Of a DNA stretch of 64,000 bases, positions 1-13,222 are shown in pieces (the first letter of the stretch is position 1; the number at the start of each line of letters is the position of its first letter). Position numbers and translations under genes: made by a program. The notes beneath the pieces were generated by a model. It saw only the letters and a list, made by a program, of their open reading frames with translations, did no database searches and was not told the DNA's origin. The stretch is taken from assembly GCF_029962835.1 (NCBI RefSeq), contig NC_080588.1:19238001-19302000 (forward strand), in the 5' to 3' direction. Source of the DNA: Magnolia sinica (taxonomy: Eukaryota > Streptophyta > Magnoliopsida > Magnoliales > Magnoliaceae).

Positions 1-3000
1 CTTGAAACTCGTCCTACCTGGTCAGGTTATGGAAGATGTCACTCAGCCCAACAACACGACAGAATTGGGGAACTTTGATAATCGTGATGACTTGTCTGCT
101 TATCTCAAGGATGAGTGGTTCTCAGTTGATGATCTACTGATCGAAGTACTAATGGCAACGACCGAAGCATGGGAAGTGTCTTCACTTGCTTTCAAGTAGA
201 TAGGGATGACTAGGCAATCAATAAGAACGTTGAATGTTCTGATGTAAGCTTTGATAAGCAGCACTGTTCAGAAACACCGGAGGGCAATGTTTGAGTTTAG
301 AGATTATTTTTGGATCATTGCCACTCTTGGTGTTTGATTGCAACAGGTACTTACTCTACCATTTAGATTCCAAGCCAAGCCATCTCAGCCCATTGGGATG
401 GTAGGTGATGTGGGGAGCTCGGTCTTCCTGTAGTGATGCAACATGCTTCCTTTTCATTAGAAGGTATAATTGAAGAAGCATCGAGAACAAGCGAAATATC
501 ACAGGTAAACACTGTCACCGTGGAGTCTAGGGCATCATATGAAAAAGTGATAATAGAAAGGCCCACTCATGTCATGGTGTAACACCTTAAACCATTGTAA
601 ATATCTGCCCACCTTGGGCATTGCCTGGTCACTAGAAATTTGGTCGATAATGGGGCAGCCTTTAATCTTCTTCCAGTGAGAATGATGCCAAAATTGGGAA
701 AGACTCTGACCAATTTGATTCCATCTGAAGTTACAGTCAGTAACTTTGTCGGCTATATCACAAATACACATGGTGTATTACCAGTCGATTTGACCATATA
801 AACTAAAAGAGTATTGGCTCCTTTATTTGTGGTTGACATTTCGTCTATGTACAATGCTATGCTCAGGAGAGATTGGATTCACTCTTTTTTGTGTATTCCA
901 TCATCCTTTCATCAGTTTATAATATTTTGGAATCAAGATAAAGTCGAGTTGATACTGTCCGATAACAAGCCGTTCTTGGCTACATCAAATGCAAATGACG
1001 CCTACTACTATAGGGATGATGTAGGGTCGATTCGCTTCACCAGAAGGAATAAGTACGAACATCCAACCGAGATATCTATCAAGAAGAATCCAAATAGTAT
1101 TGTGCAAGATATTACTGTTGTAATTTGTCCAGTTAATAACCCGCCGAGGGATATTATACGTTTTTGGCCGATCCCACATTGTACCATGAAAGAAATTCCA
1201 TGATTAGTATACCAATAGACAAAGAATGAATGGTCAACTTTAGGCTAGAATAAAGAGGCAAGAAGATAGCCTAAAAGATGTTGACAACGATTGCTTCATA
1301 AATTTGATCGATATGGTCATTTCAGCCAATGAGATAGATGGAGACGAAATAGACATGGACTTAAAGAAAGCCCCTAATAAGCTGGAAGATTCCCAAGCTC
1401 ATGTTCAGGATCCCTTGGTTGAAGTGAACCTAGGAATCAAGCAGGACCCTAAGCTAACCTTTATCAGTGAATTGTTAGAGCTATAAAATAAAGTTAAACT
1501 CACTAGTTTGCTTGGAGAATTTGCTTATTGCTTTGCATGAGACTATCATGAGATGTTAGGACTATATCGAAGCCTAGTCGAACATAAGTTACCGATAAGG
1601 AAAGGGTATTGATAATACAAGCAACCATCTAGGAGTGACAATAGATGTCACTCAGAAAATAAATGAAGAAATCAAGCGATTACTAAAGGCCGGTTTCATT
1701 AGACCTATTAAGTATGTCAAATGGATCTCGAACGTAGTCCTAATAATATAAAGCACTCGAACATGGTCCCAATGATAAAAAAGAACGGTAAGTTATAGGT
1801 TTGTATCGATTTTAGAAATTTAAATATGGGCACGCCCAAGGCTGAATATCCGATGCCTATGGCCGATTAGTTGATCGAATGATCGATCGGATACCAGATG
1901 GTTTCCTTCATGGATGGCCATTCTGTATATAACCAGATATACATCGCACTTAATGATGTATTAAAAATATCATTTAGGTACCCTAGGCCTTTGGGAACCT
2001 AATAGGTGGTTATGCCATTTGGGCTCAATAATGAAGGAGCTACATACCAAAGGGTAATGAATACCGTACTCCAATTCATGGAGATTTGTGTCGATGAAAT
2101 GGTAGTTAAGTCGGCTAACATGGAAAACCATTTTGCTCATTTACGCAAGTCGTTTGAGCGAATGAGGCTTCATAAGTTAATGATGAAACCCCTTAAATGT
2201 GCCTTTGGAGAGTAGGTAGGTTATTTACTGGAATTCCTTATACATCAACGCTGAATCGAGATATAACAAAATAAAGCTTGAGCAATCATAAATGCTCACC
2301 CATTAAGGAACAAATCAGAATTGTAACATTAAGGTAGATTTCATGCAAAGGTTTATCTCTAATTACGTAAGAAAAACTAAGGTATTTTCTCCGTTGATAA
2401 AACTGAAATAAGGAGCTAAGTTCGAGTGGGAGGTAGAACATCAGCTGACTTTTGAAAGGATTAAGGAGTATTTGTTAAAGCTACTAGTGTTAATGCCACC
2501 GGTCAAAGGTTGACTACTCAACCTATATGTTGTGGCATCGGTAGAGTCGGTTAGAGCATTATTAGCTTAAGATGATGATGATCGAAAAGAGCATGCAGTC
2601 TACTATCTTAATCGGAAGCTCCTCGATATCGAGAGACAATACTTAGCAATAGAGAAGTTATATTTATCTTTGTACTTTGCAGCCACTATACTAAGGCATT
2701 ATTTGAGGCACTCTGTGCCTACATGAATTCACCTTGCACTAGTACCGGAATGAGCTTGTTTGCATTAACATATGGATACGATGCAATGGTACCTTTTGAG
2801 GTCACTATGTCATCATTAAGGGTTGCACACTAGACTAGTTTGACCCCTCCCAAGTTCATATAAGCAATGCTGGTTGAGGTCGAAAAGTTAGATGAGACCC
2901 ACATGAGAGTCTTAGACTCTATAGTAACTAACAAGACCAAGGTCGGCCGGGCATATAACAAAAGAATGAAAGGAAAGTCCTTTGAGGAAGGAGATAAAAG

Positions 3001-3180
3001 TTTAGAAAGTAGTGTTGCCAATAGGGCACAAAGACTAAGCCTTGTGCAAGAAATGGTCACCTACTTGGGATGAGCCCTATGTAGTCGTCCAAGTTCTGAA
3101 GGGTGGAGCTTATGTCTTGGCAATAAAGATAAAAAAGTTACAAGAACTCTAATTAATGGTCAATTCTTGAAAACTAACTA
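1..3180 (+). pseudogene. Degraded Ty3/gypsy (Tat-type) retrotransposon pol region
   Basis: Remnant of a retrotransposon polyprotein, readable only by changing frame and passing many stops. In order: a linker with LSAYLKDEWF (1-199); an aspartic-protease-like stretch with YNAMLRRDWIH (814-1203); reverse transcriptase from about 1655 (INEEIKRLLKAGFIRPIK) through VCIDFRNLN, SFMDGHSVYNQI and VMPFGLNNEGATYQR to KPLKCAFGE at 2215; RNase H-like sequence around 2430-2710 (YYLNRKLLDIERQYLAIEK); and an integrase C-terminal part at 2740-3175 (LTYGYDAMVPFEV, then WDEPYVVVQVLKGGAYVLAIK). The RT catalytic YVDD box reads CVDE, so it is dead. Most of the integrase core is missing between RNase H and 2740. 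The order PR-RT-RH-INT is that of Ty3/gypsy, and the wording resembles the Tat clade. The linker resembles 40350-40480 of the second Tat-like fragment. The 5' end lies outside the window. Confidence 0.85.
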
Positions 3181-3369
3181 CCCTTCTTTATAGTAGATAG
3201 TACAAAATTAGGCTGAGTAATAGAAAAAAAGTGACTAATAAGTGTCATACCGCTGATCATGAAAAGAAATAGGATTTCATTGCCACAGGAATGAGACTTA
3301 GGTCATCAACCATATATATAAAAAAATAACATAGAAACTCAAGGACTTTGATCGATCAAACAACTCAAA

Positions 3370-4050
3370 CATAGGCTGCCTTGATCTCCCTGAACTCCTT
3401 GAATGCGAATGCTTTAGCCTCCTCGACCTGTTTCTTCTTAATCCTTTAAGATGTCTGCCCAGTTACAACGTGATTGAGGAAGTTGAGGACCTCATCGATG
3501 TGGCCGCCGACTACGGCAACCTCGCTTTCAGCCTCCTTGGGTTCGACACTCTCTTGCGATCGAGCTTGGTAAAGTCCGATATTAGATTTAATAAATGTCA
3601 TGAGCTCTTGGGAATCTGGTTGATCCCTCCTAGGATAGAGACATTTAGTCTCATTGAGGTCATCGGTCGGCTCCTTGCGCTGGACCTAGAACGTTCATAG
3701 TATTGCCTTGTTGAAATGGTGTTGACAGGTCCAATGCAAGTGATGGTTCCATGCAGTGTCATAGAGGGTGGAGAGAGCTTTAGACTCTATGTAAATTGTA
3801 GATCGCTCCCTCATTAAGTCAGCATACTTTTGGATTTAGAAGTCGACTTTGAAGTAAATGTCCCCAAGATGCTCCAATTCTATTAGAACCTTTAGAAGTT
3901 CTTTAAGAGGTTAGTCAGTTTGAGATGCCTCCATAGCATCCCTGACAAAACGATAAACATCATGGAGCATAGATTGGGAGAAATACTCAATTCCCGTGGT
4001 AAGGTCTCCTTCAGAAAGGCCAATAATTATTAATAGAAGATGGAGGAAGA
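3370..4050 (-). pseudogene. Antisense ORF remnant downstream of Tat pol, copy 1
   Basis: On the minus strand, with frameshifts, a protein-like string can be read: PLKELLKVLIELEHLGDIYF, NHHLHWTCQHHFNKAIL, then AVVGGHIDEVLNFLNHVV and a lysine-rich end. It is clearly related to the stretch at 4850-5528 (VGGHIDEVLNF against IGGHVDEVLHF; NHHLHW against NDHLHWNKV). The two copies lie in the same orientation about 1.45 kb apart, so this is a diverged tandem duplication. I do not recognise a characterised domain. Its place between pol and the PMD-like remnant fits the extra antisense ORFs known in Tat-lineage elements; that assignment is inference. Confidence 0.55.
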
Positions 4051-4849
4051 CATGAGGGTTAGAGAATGTAGAGAGAGTTTAGAGACAGAGGAAGTGGTAG
4101 GGAAGATGTACGATGCGGAATAGGAAGGAATGATGCTTTTATAAGCGTCATTGAAATCATTTAATGCCCAAGTTTGAGGGATGTGGTAATTTGAAGATGA
4201 CTGAATTAAAGGATGTGACACTAGAATAGTTCCTAAGAAGTTGGAACGTGTAGCGGTAATAAGTACTGACTCCTTGAAAAATGGTAGACATGATTTCCCG
4301 TATGGCTCACCCGTCAACTAGGTAGTTATGACCAAAAGAAAGAGGAAAATACTAAGTGTTGATGGTAGTCGAGCTTGGGATGTGGCACTATCTCGACTAA
4401 TTTTATTAGGCAGAAAATCGTCAATCAACAACAACATTTCTTTGCAGGGAGTCAATTGATAAGGTAACTTTCAATAAAAGCACTAATCTTGATCCCTTTG
4501 CACATCCATTTATGGTGCACACACAGCCGAAAGATTCTCATCGGCCAAGTGTCCTATATCAGATATTATCGACCACAACGATAATCTACCATTTGGTATT
4601 TTTGTTCTGAAATGCCAAATACGGATATCGAAACAACAATAATATTGTTCTATGTTGGGAAAGATAAGACCAAGTGAGTAGCAATATGTGTGACACTTAG
4701 ATTATGAAAAGAAAGTGATTTTATTGAAGGAAAAGGTGGGCCGGTGGTCGAGTCACAAAAAAAAAAAGAAAAAAAGAAAAAGAGTAAAAAGAGAAACAAC
4801 CATCGGTTGAGAGAAGTTGTCTAGGCATATTTTTCCTTAATTTCCTCAA

Positions 4850-5528
4850 ACTTACAGATGACACAAATTTTATCTGCATCTAGAGTATTCTTCTGGTTCT
4901 TCTAGTGAAACCCCTCGGCTATGAAGATGTTTCAGAAGTGCAGGACTTCATCGACATGACCGCCAATTGAGGAAACTTTGTCCTCCACTTCCCTCTTGCC
5001 AGCGAAGGTCACATGCGATTGAGCCTAGTAGTTAGTAATCTACAAGTCCATGAAGGAAAAAAGATCCTCTGGAATTGCAGAATCCTTTGCAATGTAAGCA
5101 TGCTCTTTCTCCTTAATATCATCCATGAGTTCTGTACGTTGAGCCTGGAGCACTCGCAGCATGGTCCTATTGAACTGGTGTACCTTGTTCCAATGAAGGT
5201 GGTCGTTCCATGCTTTTTCCTTAAGCATCGCTTAGAGAATTAGATTCTTCTCGGGTAAGGGTTTATTGTCTCAAATATTCAACAACTCTTTGTAATTCAA
5301 ACTCGAGTTGGAAGTATCTCTCTCTGAGATGGTGGAGTTTCCTTAGGACCTCTAGAATTTTTTCTAAAGGTTTGTCACTAGTGGCGGCCTTAAAGACAAC
5401 AATGATGATGAAAGTGGTGTGAACAAAAGGGAAGAATGACCATAATCAGAGAGGTCGAGATCGAAGATCTCATTCAAATAGGCCTTAACCTAATTAAGGA
5501 AAGGAGAAGAGGATTGGTTGGAAGCCAT
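4850..5528 (-). pseudogene. Antisense ORF remnant downstream of Tat pol, copy 2
   Basis: The minus-strand start ATG is at 5528 (MASNQSSSPFLN, then a stop). Frame changes follow through KPLEKILEVLRKLHHLRERY, AWNDHLHWNKVHQFNRTMLR, QRTELMDDIKEKE and GGHVDEVLHF. Charged, leucine-rich segments suggest coiled coil. It is paralogous to the remnant at 3370-4050, and the flanking non-coding bases around 3230 and 4690 also match, so the duplicated unit is longer than the ORF. The function is unknown. Stops and frameshifts make it non-functional. Confidence 0.55.
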
Positions 5529-6049
5529 ATTCACAAATCAAAGATAAGATTTTTGGAAGTTTGTGGGCTTTAGTGAGTTGCAATATGGGATTGAGTGCAG
5601 TTTATATAAGCAATTACACTTCCCCCACGTTCGATGCATTACATGTAGTAATGGCATGCAATAATGCATTATATTCTGAGGATTGAGACTTGCAACCATC
5701 ATGACATTTATTTCAGTTGAAACAGTGCACGACTCCTCATATTTTATATGCTACATCACTAAGTTGTGGATTGCCAAAGCAAAGAAAATGCTAAGTAAAA
5801 AGATGGCTGAGAAAGCAAGACAGAAAGGTCGCTGGGAGCCTTATTCTATTAATTGTCGAATATACAGGATATAAGATAGAACTCAAAAGAAGGAAAGTAA
5901 GTAATTGCATCCTTCACTTTCCCCTGTCTATCCTTCTTCTTAGCCAGAATTGCCTGATATTTCAAGGTTGTGCGTCTAATCTAACTGATCGCCTCTGTTT
6001 ATACACGGGTAAACACAAACAAGTCTTTAATTATTTCTAACTTCTAATT

Positions 6050-9000
6050 ACACACCTCTCTCTTCTCCTTGAAATGCCTCTTCAATATCTCAAGTCGTGC
6101 TTCAAGAGTGATAATTTGCACGCTTATAGCATCCAGCTCGGCATCGAATTTCTTTAGCTCTTCATGTTTGGCTGATAGCTTCTATGCAACATCATTGGCT
6201 GTAACCACCTGAGAAATCGTGTTCGCTTTCTCAGATTCAAGATGTTCGATCATGGTATGGAGCTCGCGATGTTCTTCCATGAGATTAAAAAATTCTCCAA
6301 GTATCGGTAACTTGACCACAAGGCCATCATCCAAGTAAGAGAAGACTGGGAAGTGATTGACGAGTTTGGTAAGTTTCTCGATCAGCTCAGTTAACACAGT
6401 CTCCTGCACCCCTAAGCATACGAGCGCCTGGATTTTGTTTTTAAGTTGTTATAGATTGATAGAAGGCATGAGAGACTTGGTCATGGAAATATCATTGTTA
6501 GGAGCTTGCTGGAGGGGGAGAGAATGTCCTCAATTGGAAGCATGTCTTTAATCGCCATAGGAGAGACTAAAGCACAATCAACTGACATTGGCGCTTGATC
6601 AAGTATTGGCTATGAATGAGGGACAGAGACATCGATGGCCTAGCCAGAGGTGACGACTTCACACATCGTGCATGACTGAAGCGGTTCTTCTTCATCATGG
6701 GGGGATCCTAATGCTGGAGATGGAGGTTAAGTAGATGCTAAAGTATATCACAAAGATGACGCTCTATGAGAAATCCGAGGAGTGGAAAAAAGAGGATGGT
6801 CATCCCCTTCAATTCATCTTCTCCATTTCCTTCGTCAAGAACAATGGCGGGTGTCTGAGGTTGATCAACTGTATGCATAGGTTCTATCTCATCGACCGTT
6901 GTTTCTAGGATTGGAGGAAGACAAAGAGGTTTGTTGCTTAAAGTTCTCTCGAAATCGGTAGCTTATAACTCTACTACCTTAATGGCTTCAGTAGCTTATT
7001 CGATATGTGGAAATGTTGGTTCTCAAAGAACTTGCTTTTCCATAGCCGATAACTCCCGAGTGACTACAAGTAAAGGGAGCGGAGTTAGAAAAATGATAAA
7101 AAAGAATGTGAACATGGAGGAATGAAAGTAACACTACCTAAGTCAGAATGGACAACGACAATGGTGAATCAAGCATCCACTGACCGAGGATTTCTAAGGA
7201 TCATTGCCATCGGTCGAGTACAAGTTGAGAATGGTGGTGGTTGGGTTTATATGGGGTAAGATGTTTGTCATCTAAAGGAAGATTTGGGTTATTCAATTTC
7301 TCTTTAACTTGCCACAATTTCGTCCAACATTGATTATAATGAGCGTCTCTATGACGTTTGAGACCTTCCTCAATTTTCGTGGTGTAATCTTTAATAGAGA
7401 GCCATGACCAATACTTAGTATTGACATATTTTTCAAATGAAGATATAATGTCGGACAAAGAAGTATCTAATTTCTTTGATGCTACTCGCCCACTTGTTAT
7501 GATTGACATTGGTTGATTCGTTGGTGTTGGCAGTAGGATTGGGCCAGCTCGAACAATAACTAAAGTAAGAGGTTTGAGAGATGGACTTAGAGGAGGTCAC
7601 AAGTCAAAGATCCTTGTGAGAGCAGATAGAGAAAACGACAAACGCTTTCCTTGTAGCTTTTTGGCATTTTGGCTTTGGAGCAGTCTCGCCCACTTGAGTT
7701 GCTGCTACGGTTGTAGTATCAACGAATGTATTCTTTGACCTGGTTGTCCTTCGGCCAGAAGTTGTGGCCGATTAGGATGCCACTTTCTTATTTCCTCATA
7801 AATTCATCGAGGAATAGAGTTGAGCAGTGATGAGCTCAGCGGGTTTTGCAACCAATTATTTGTAATGGTTCCTCCACCATTTAGAAAAAGTGTCCATTAA
7901 TTCGTGACGATTTGGAAATGCAGGGAGTTCAAAAGACATATTGGCTAACTGGTAAGAAGAGTGGAAAGACTAGTAAAGATTAACCCGATCGACAATCAGT
8001 CGAGTGTAAGGGGATTGGTTGCAAGTTTTTTAGATAAATGGACATGGGATGTATTGAGTGAGACCGAATTGTCGAGCAAGAAAATTTGGACAGTATTGCT
8101 CGATTCCAACCTTGACATTTTTACCAGTCTCTACCATGCCGCCATAAGGGACATCCCTGTAGGTGAGGTAACTTTCCCAAGCAGTGAGGCTATTTGCTCA
8201 TCATTTTCTTAAAAATGGCTTATGAACTAAGCCAAACCAAACTCTTTTAAGTAAAAAGGAATGAAAGTGCGATAACGTTTACCAGAGTTGAGATGAAAGA
8301 AAAGGGAGTCCATATATGTAGAAAACGTATAGATTTCTTAAGAAAAATGAATGTTGCGATGACCATAAAAGGTATAAATGATATCAGAGGGAGGATGAGA
8401 TTGTATAAGACAAGAATGAAAGTATTCCTAAAGCCACATTTGGAAAAGCCATAATGACCCTCCGTTGAGAAATAAATCTTTGGTGGTTAGCTCATACATC
8501 CTCTATACAAGCGACCAAGTACAAAGGGCACAAGGGATAATTTTTTACCCTAGGAAAGTCCCTAGGCTAGTTGAATGTACTCATTGGTGATCTGGAGAGC
8601 GTTCACACAGACTAAGTGACGACGGATCCCATAACAATAGGAAGGTCATGTGTTCCTCATAGTTGACTTAGCCTTTATGTTTATGATACAAGAGTATGAA
8701 ATGAGAATAGGCCTTGCCGGCCTTGTTGCTGAGATGTCTTTCTTCATTATGAGTGAAACTTGAAAAAAAAGTCTCGCCAAAGGATAGAAGTTTGGTGAGA
8801 GCACAAACATTTAAAATTGTTGGACTCATAGGACTTCACCCGAAGAAGAAGGTATTGGTGGATGAATTTCAAAATGTTGATGTTGCAGTGAGAAGAGGGG
8901 GATCTGGTGCGTAATTAAATGGTGCTAGTTTAATGTATTCGTAGATGCCAATCTCTCTCCAAGAAGCTTCGTATTGTGCAGCAATGCAATCAAACCAATC

Positions 9001-9342
9001 ACTCCATCCAAGTAAGGGTTTTGGTTAGGATCGTGGAGTTTTTAGAGCATTGGAAGAATATTGAATTGATTGGGATTGGATTAACATGTTTTTGCCAACA
9101 TAGTTGGGAAAAAAATGATACAATCGACAGATCTCATCGTTATTGATTTTGGCAAAGAAAGCTAGTCTGAGGCAATATTAATCTTCGATTGGCGATTGGA
9201 AGATGAACTTTTTATAATGGGCATTTAATGTATATATTAGATCATCTTGATTGAAAGTTGGGGAAACAGAAGATGAGGAAGCAACCTTTGCAAGAATGAG
9301 AAAGTTAAGGTTTCGAAGACAAAGAAATAGAGAAGAGGGCAT
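6050..9342 (-). pseudogene. Antisense plant-mobile-domain-like ORF of a Tat element, decayed
   Basis: The minus strand starts at an ATG at 9342 (MPSSLFLCLRNLN, with DDLIYTLNAHYKKF). It continues, with stops and frameshifts, through FAKINNDEICRLYHFFPNYV, NEERHLSNKAGKAYSHFI, KNYPLCPLYLVAYIEDV and GGSLWLFQMWL, to NVKVGIEQYCPNFLARQFGL and TQYIPCPF near 8040-8110. These phrases follow the plant mobile domain (aminotransferase-like) family; the closing ARQFGL/IPCP motif is characteristic. Further along come WSWLSIKDYTTKIEEGLKRH (7201-7509) and a coiled-coil tail, MIEHLESEKANTISQV (6182-6409). Tat/Ogre-lineage retrotransposons are known to carry such an antisense ORF between pol and the 3' LTR, which is exactly this position. 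Domain identity is from motif recognition only. Confidence 0.7.
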
Positions 9343-10090
9343 AAGAAATTAGGAAATATATTGAAATATGGTTTATATCGGCCAAAATTGGGTTCATTAA
9401 TTAGGGTGTAATCATTATCTCATATGGTACAATTTTTACACACGTGTTGCCACGAGGTAGCACTCTATTTAGAAAAAAAAACACGACCATCACTCAAAAT
9501 AGTCTCGGTTAGGTTTGGTAAATGAATTGTCGTCATGTGGCTTTTAAGACCCTGTCTATTCCGTATGACTTTCTATGTTTATGTACATGATAATCTACGC
9601 CCTTAACTAAACCTGGACTGGCCGTTCATAGTACATACCCGACTGACTGGGACCCCAAGACCTCGAAACCTATCTCATATCGACCGCCCCGTCGCCGCAA
9701 TCGTGGAGGTACCACCCGTGCATCAGTATGATAATCTGTTAGTGAGATACGCCATGAAGAATAATAAGTGTATCATGTGCGCATGACACCATGTATTTCA
9801 TTCCACACATGTGCACAACACATGTCATGCACACATGTACATGCCACACATGGGTGAGAGAATCTCTACCCATGTGTGTGATGTCATATACCCATTCCTC
9901 TTCTCTCTCATGTGCATGAAAAGTCAACCTTTCTCCATGCCATACACTATGCATGACATCACTACACCATGCCATCCCATGCTCCTTTAATCCACCATTA
10001 ATTACAAAGCATGAATTAAGTACCATAATCATAGTCTAAACTAATATTAATCACATTAGCTTAACTTAACCAAAATTTTATCCATTTCTT

Positions 10091-10098
10091 TATAAATA
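10091..10098 (+). promoter_or_regulatory. TATA box of the LTR-like block
   Basis: TATAAATA sits in a cytosine-rich context and is followed 30-60 bp later by a GAGAGAGAG tract. A consensus 5' splice site (AAGGTGAGT) follows about 125 bp downstream. The arrangement looks like a retrotransposon promoter with an untranslated leader. It is inference from motif spacing only. Confidence 0.4.
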
Positions 10099-10439
10099 CC
10101 CCTCCATCCCTTAGCATTTCACCATTTTTCATAAGAGAGAGAGAGAGGAGTGATCTTGGTGGGCCATCAACTCCATCAATCCCATCCCTTCCATCCATCT
10201 CCACCTTCCATCTAATTCATCAAGGTGAGTACACCTACCCTACTCATTCTTATTTTGTCTTTGTTGTGTTTTTGTATGGTGAAAATGATGTTGATGATAA
10301 TGATGTGATCAATGGTGTGGATATGTAGGAGAGTACATATAAAAAGATGATAAAAAAATGGTGATGATATGATAATAATGGTGTGGATTCATGGAAAAAT
10401 ACATATGAAAAGAATAATAATAGAAAAAAAAATATATTT

Positions 10440-11290
10440 TTTTGGTGGGACCCATTGATTGTGGGCCCCACTAGAATTTTGTAGGCCATCCAAATCATCC
10501 AAAGTGTGGTCCATTGTGTTGGCTAAACACACACACATGCCCATGCACACACGTGCACACAACACAAAAACAACAAAAAAAATAATAAATAAAAAAAGAA
10601 TACACTGCAGCGTCCTCTGGACGCTGAAGCAGGCAGCGCCTGGCTGCTTAAATAGAGGGGTTTGGACTGTGGGTCCACAGCAGGCCCCACCCATGATGTA
10701 TGTATCAAATCCACGCCGTCCATTCAATTTTTCAGATCATTTTAGGTGTTGAGCCAAAAAATGAAGCCAATCCAGTTCTCTGGTAGGCCACACCATTAAA
10801 AATCATGTGAAAACATGCTAAAACATATAAAAGTACTTTCTGGGGGCCCACCTGAAATTTTGATGTATCTGAAACTTGGAATGACCCCTTAACCTAGTGG
10901 GACACACGCAATAGACGGACTGGATCGTCCCGTTGTGGGCCCCAAATATGAAAAACAAAAAAAAATGCAAAACAGCGATGACGTTGTTGCTGCCAGCGTC
11001 TGACGCTGTAGCAAGCAGCATCTCTGTTGACGCTGGAAAGAGGTGGGTTGAACATCAGCACCGTACATTTAATGGATCCCGTTTAAAAATGGGTCACCCC
11101 CAAATTTTAGCCATACACGGAACTCAGGTGGCCCACACCATCAAAAATCATGTAAAGACATGCTAAAATATACAAAAGTACTTGATGGGGCTCACCTGAA
11201 ACTTTGATGCATCTGAAACTTGGACCGACCCCTCCACCAAGTGAGACACACACTATGGATGGACTGGATCTCTCAAGTGACCCACCTTGA
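10440..11290 (+). repeat. Diverged tandem duplication of about 340 bp with conserved hairpins
   Basis: The text from 10785 to 10935 (ACACCATTAAAAATCATG, then AAAAGTACTT, then GAAACTTGGA) recurs at 11127-11280 with about 80% identity, an offset near 340 bp. The segment before each copy carries a short perfect hairpin. One is CAGCGTCC-TCT-GGACGCTG at 10608-10626; the other is CAGCGTC-T-GACGCTG at 10994-11008. Both sit beside A-rich runs. Confidence 0.6.
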
Positions 11291-13222
11291 TGAGAAAATA
11301 TACAAATAATAATAATAATAATAATATCAAAATAAAATAATGGTGTGAGGAAATGACGTCCACATTTGGGGTAAAATTTTGTGGGCCGATCATGGCCACA
11401 CCACAATGTATGTGCTAAATCTACACCATTCATCCATCTTACTAGTACCATTTATTGTATGGTCCCAAAAATCAAGCCGATTAGAAGTTCATGTAGGCCA
11501 TGCCACTTGGACAGTGAAAATTGTACACAAAATACTTAGATTTTTTTCTGGGGCCCACCTTGGTGATGAAAGGTATATCTGGGCCATTCATTCACTCCTT
11601 AAGACCATTTTAAGTCATGAATAAAAGAATGAGGCAGATCCACAACTTAGGTGGACCACACTATAAGAAACAATAGGAATAAAATTCCCTACTATTAAAT
11701 CATTTGAGTTCTACTGTGACGTGTGACTGCCACTAAAGTTGAGTTAGCCATTAGATCATGGAGCCAACTCGTTACATGTATTTTACATCCCAGTCGTCTA
11801 TCATTTAGACCATCCATGTGTCATAAGTCCCACTCGACGTATGTACCTTATATCCATGTCATTCATCTAGTGGGTGGTATCAGCTATGATGTTGTTTGTT
11901 ATATGAACTGTTCATGGGGTGAACCCCACCATGTCAAGGAAAGGGAATTGCATGCTTACCAATGAAAGCTTCCTTGGACATAATGTGATGCATGTGAAGC
12001 CCACCTAGGTGCATGTGTTGTATACCCACACTGCCTATGTATTTTCCAGTCACTTAGGAAGTGAGCCCACCTCTTGCTCGTGGACACAAGATGAAGTAGA
12101 ACTCAATTTTAGGTGGGTCAGGCCATGCTACAAGTAGAAACAATGTAATAACCATTAGAAATTCTTAGGCTCTAGTGTGCCCTTATATGCGGGGATGCTT
12201 CCTTGGCCATAGACTCCACTTTGTAGTATGATGTAGATCTATGCCTTTCATCGGTTTATCCTCATCATTGTAGGGTATGGTTCCATAGACTAGTCAGATC
12301 CAAATCTCATGCCACGGGAGCAATATTGATCACTTGTCCACCGTTAAATATTTCCTAGAGTTACAGTAATGTTTGTGAGAAATCTATCCATCTATTCCTT
12401 TTAATCGATCATGGACCACCTAATATACATGTTTCACCAGCCATTCATCTATTTTGATTAGATCATTTTAGAGTGTGGGGCTGCCTATATATTTACGGCA
12501 ATCTAAGTCGTTTTCATGGTGCCTATTGTAATAGTTATTCCTCATTTAGTCCGCCAGTTGGTAGGAATCATGTGGATCACTACACTATAGGAATTTGGGA
12601 TCTCGAGTGGCCCAACTAGTAGTGTGGATTGGTGGAAGTTGTGTGGACCACCACATGAGAGTGCTTGATTTTCTATAGCCCACCTAACTGTATGAAAATT
12701 GGGGCAATCGTGTGACTACTTGTTTAAGTAGATTTATGATTGTTGTGGCCATTAACCATATGATCACTGACGGGATGAGTGATAACTAGATTTGATAAAA
12801 TGGTGCTAAATATATAGCTCATAAATCTTGTAATCATGCGTGACGTGGATAGCCGTAAATCATGTGGGTATGTAGGGAATGTGTAGCCCAACCATATGAT
12901 CAAGTAGTGCTTTGGTGACTACTAAACTATGTGAAATTGTGGTACTGGACACCCGGCTACGTGAAAATTTAGTAAAGCGGTTGCCTCATTATGCGAAATA
13001 TGGTATAATAATAATAATAATAAGTAACCATCTCACCTTAAGTCCCTTATTATGACAAGTAGAGTGACATTTGTATGGCCACTCAACCATACGGACTTTT
13101 GATAATGGAGTGGCCATAAGACCATGTGGGCATATGAGAAATTGTGTGATTACTCAGACTCATGGACTATGCCGATGGTGTAACTTCCCGGGTACATGAA
13201 CTTAGAACTTGTGACAAATTGA

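Noticed and set aside
814-1203. Plus-strand 129-aa frame as an independent host gene
   Set aside because: It contains the YNAMLRRDWIH protease-linker wording and lies directly ahead of the RT remnant, so it is part of the retrotransposon.
9600-9727. Short protein-like string (DWDPKTSKPISYRPPRRRNR) before the LTR-like block
   Set aside because: Too short and basic, no known family; it may be chance in a GC-rich patch.
10389-10752. Overlapping open frames of about 80-112 aa on both strands
   Set aside because: Low-complexity translations (poly-F, poly-H) from A/T-rich and CACA-rich LTR-like sequence; no family match.
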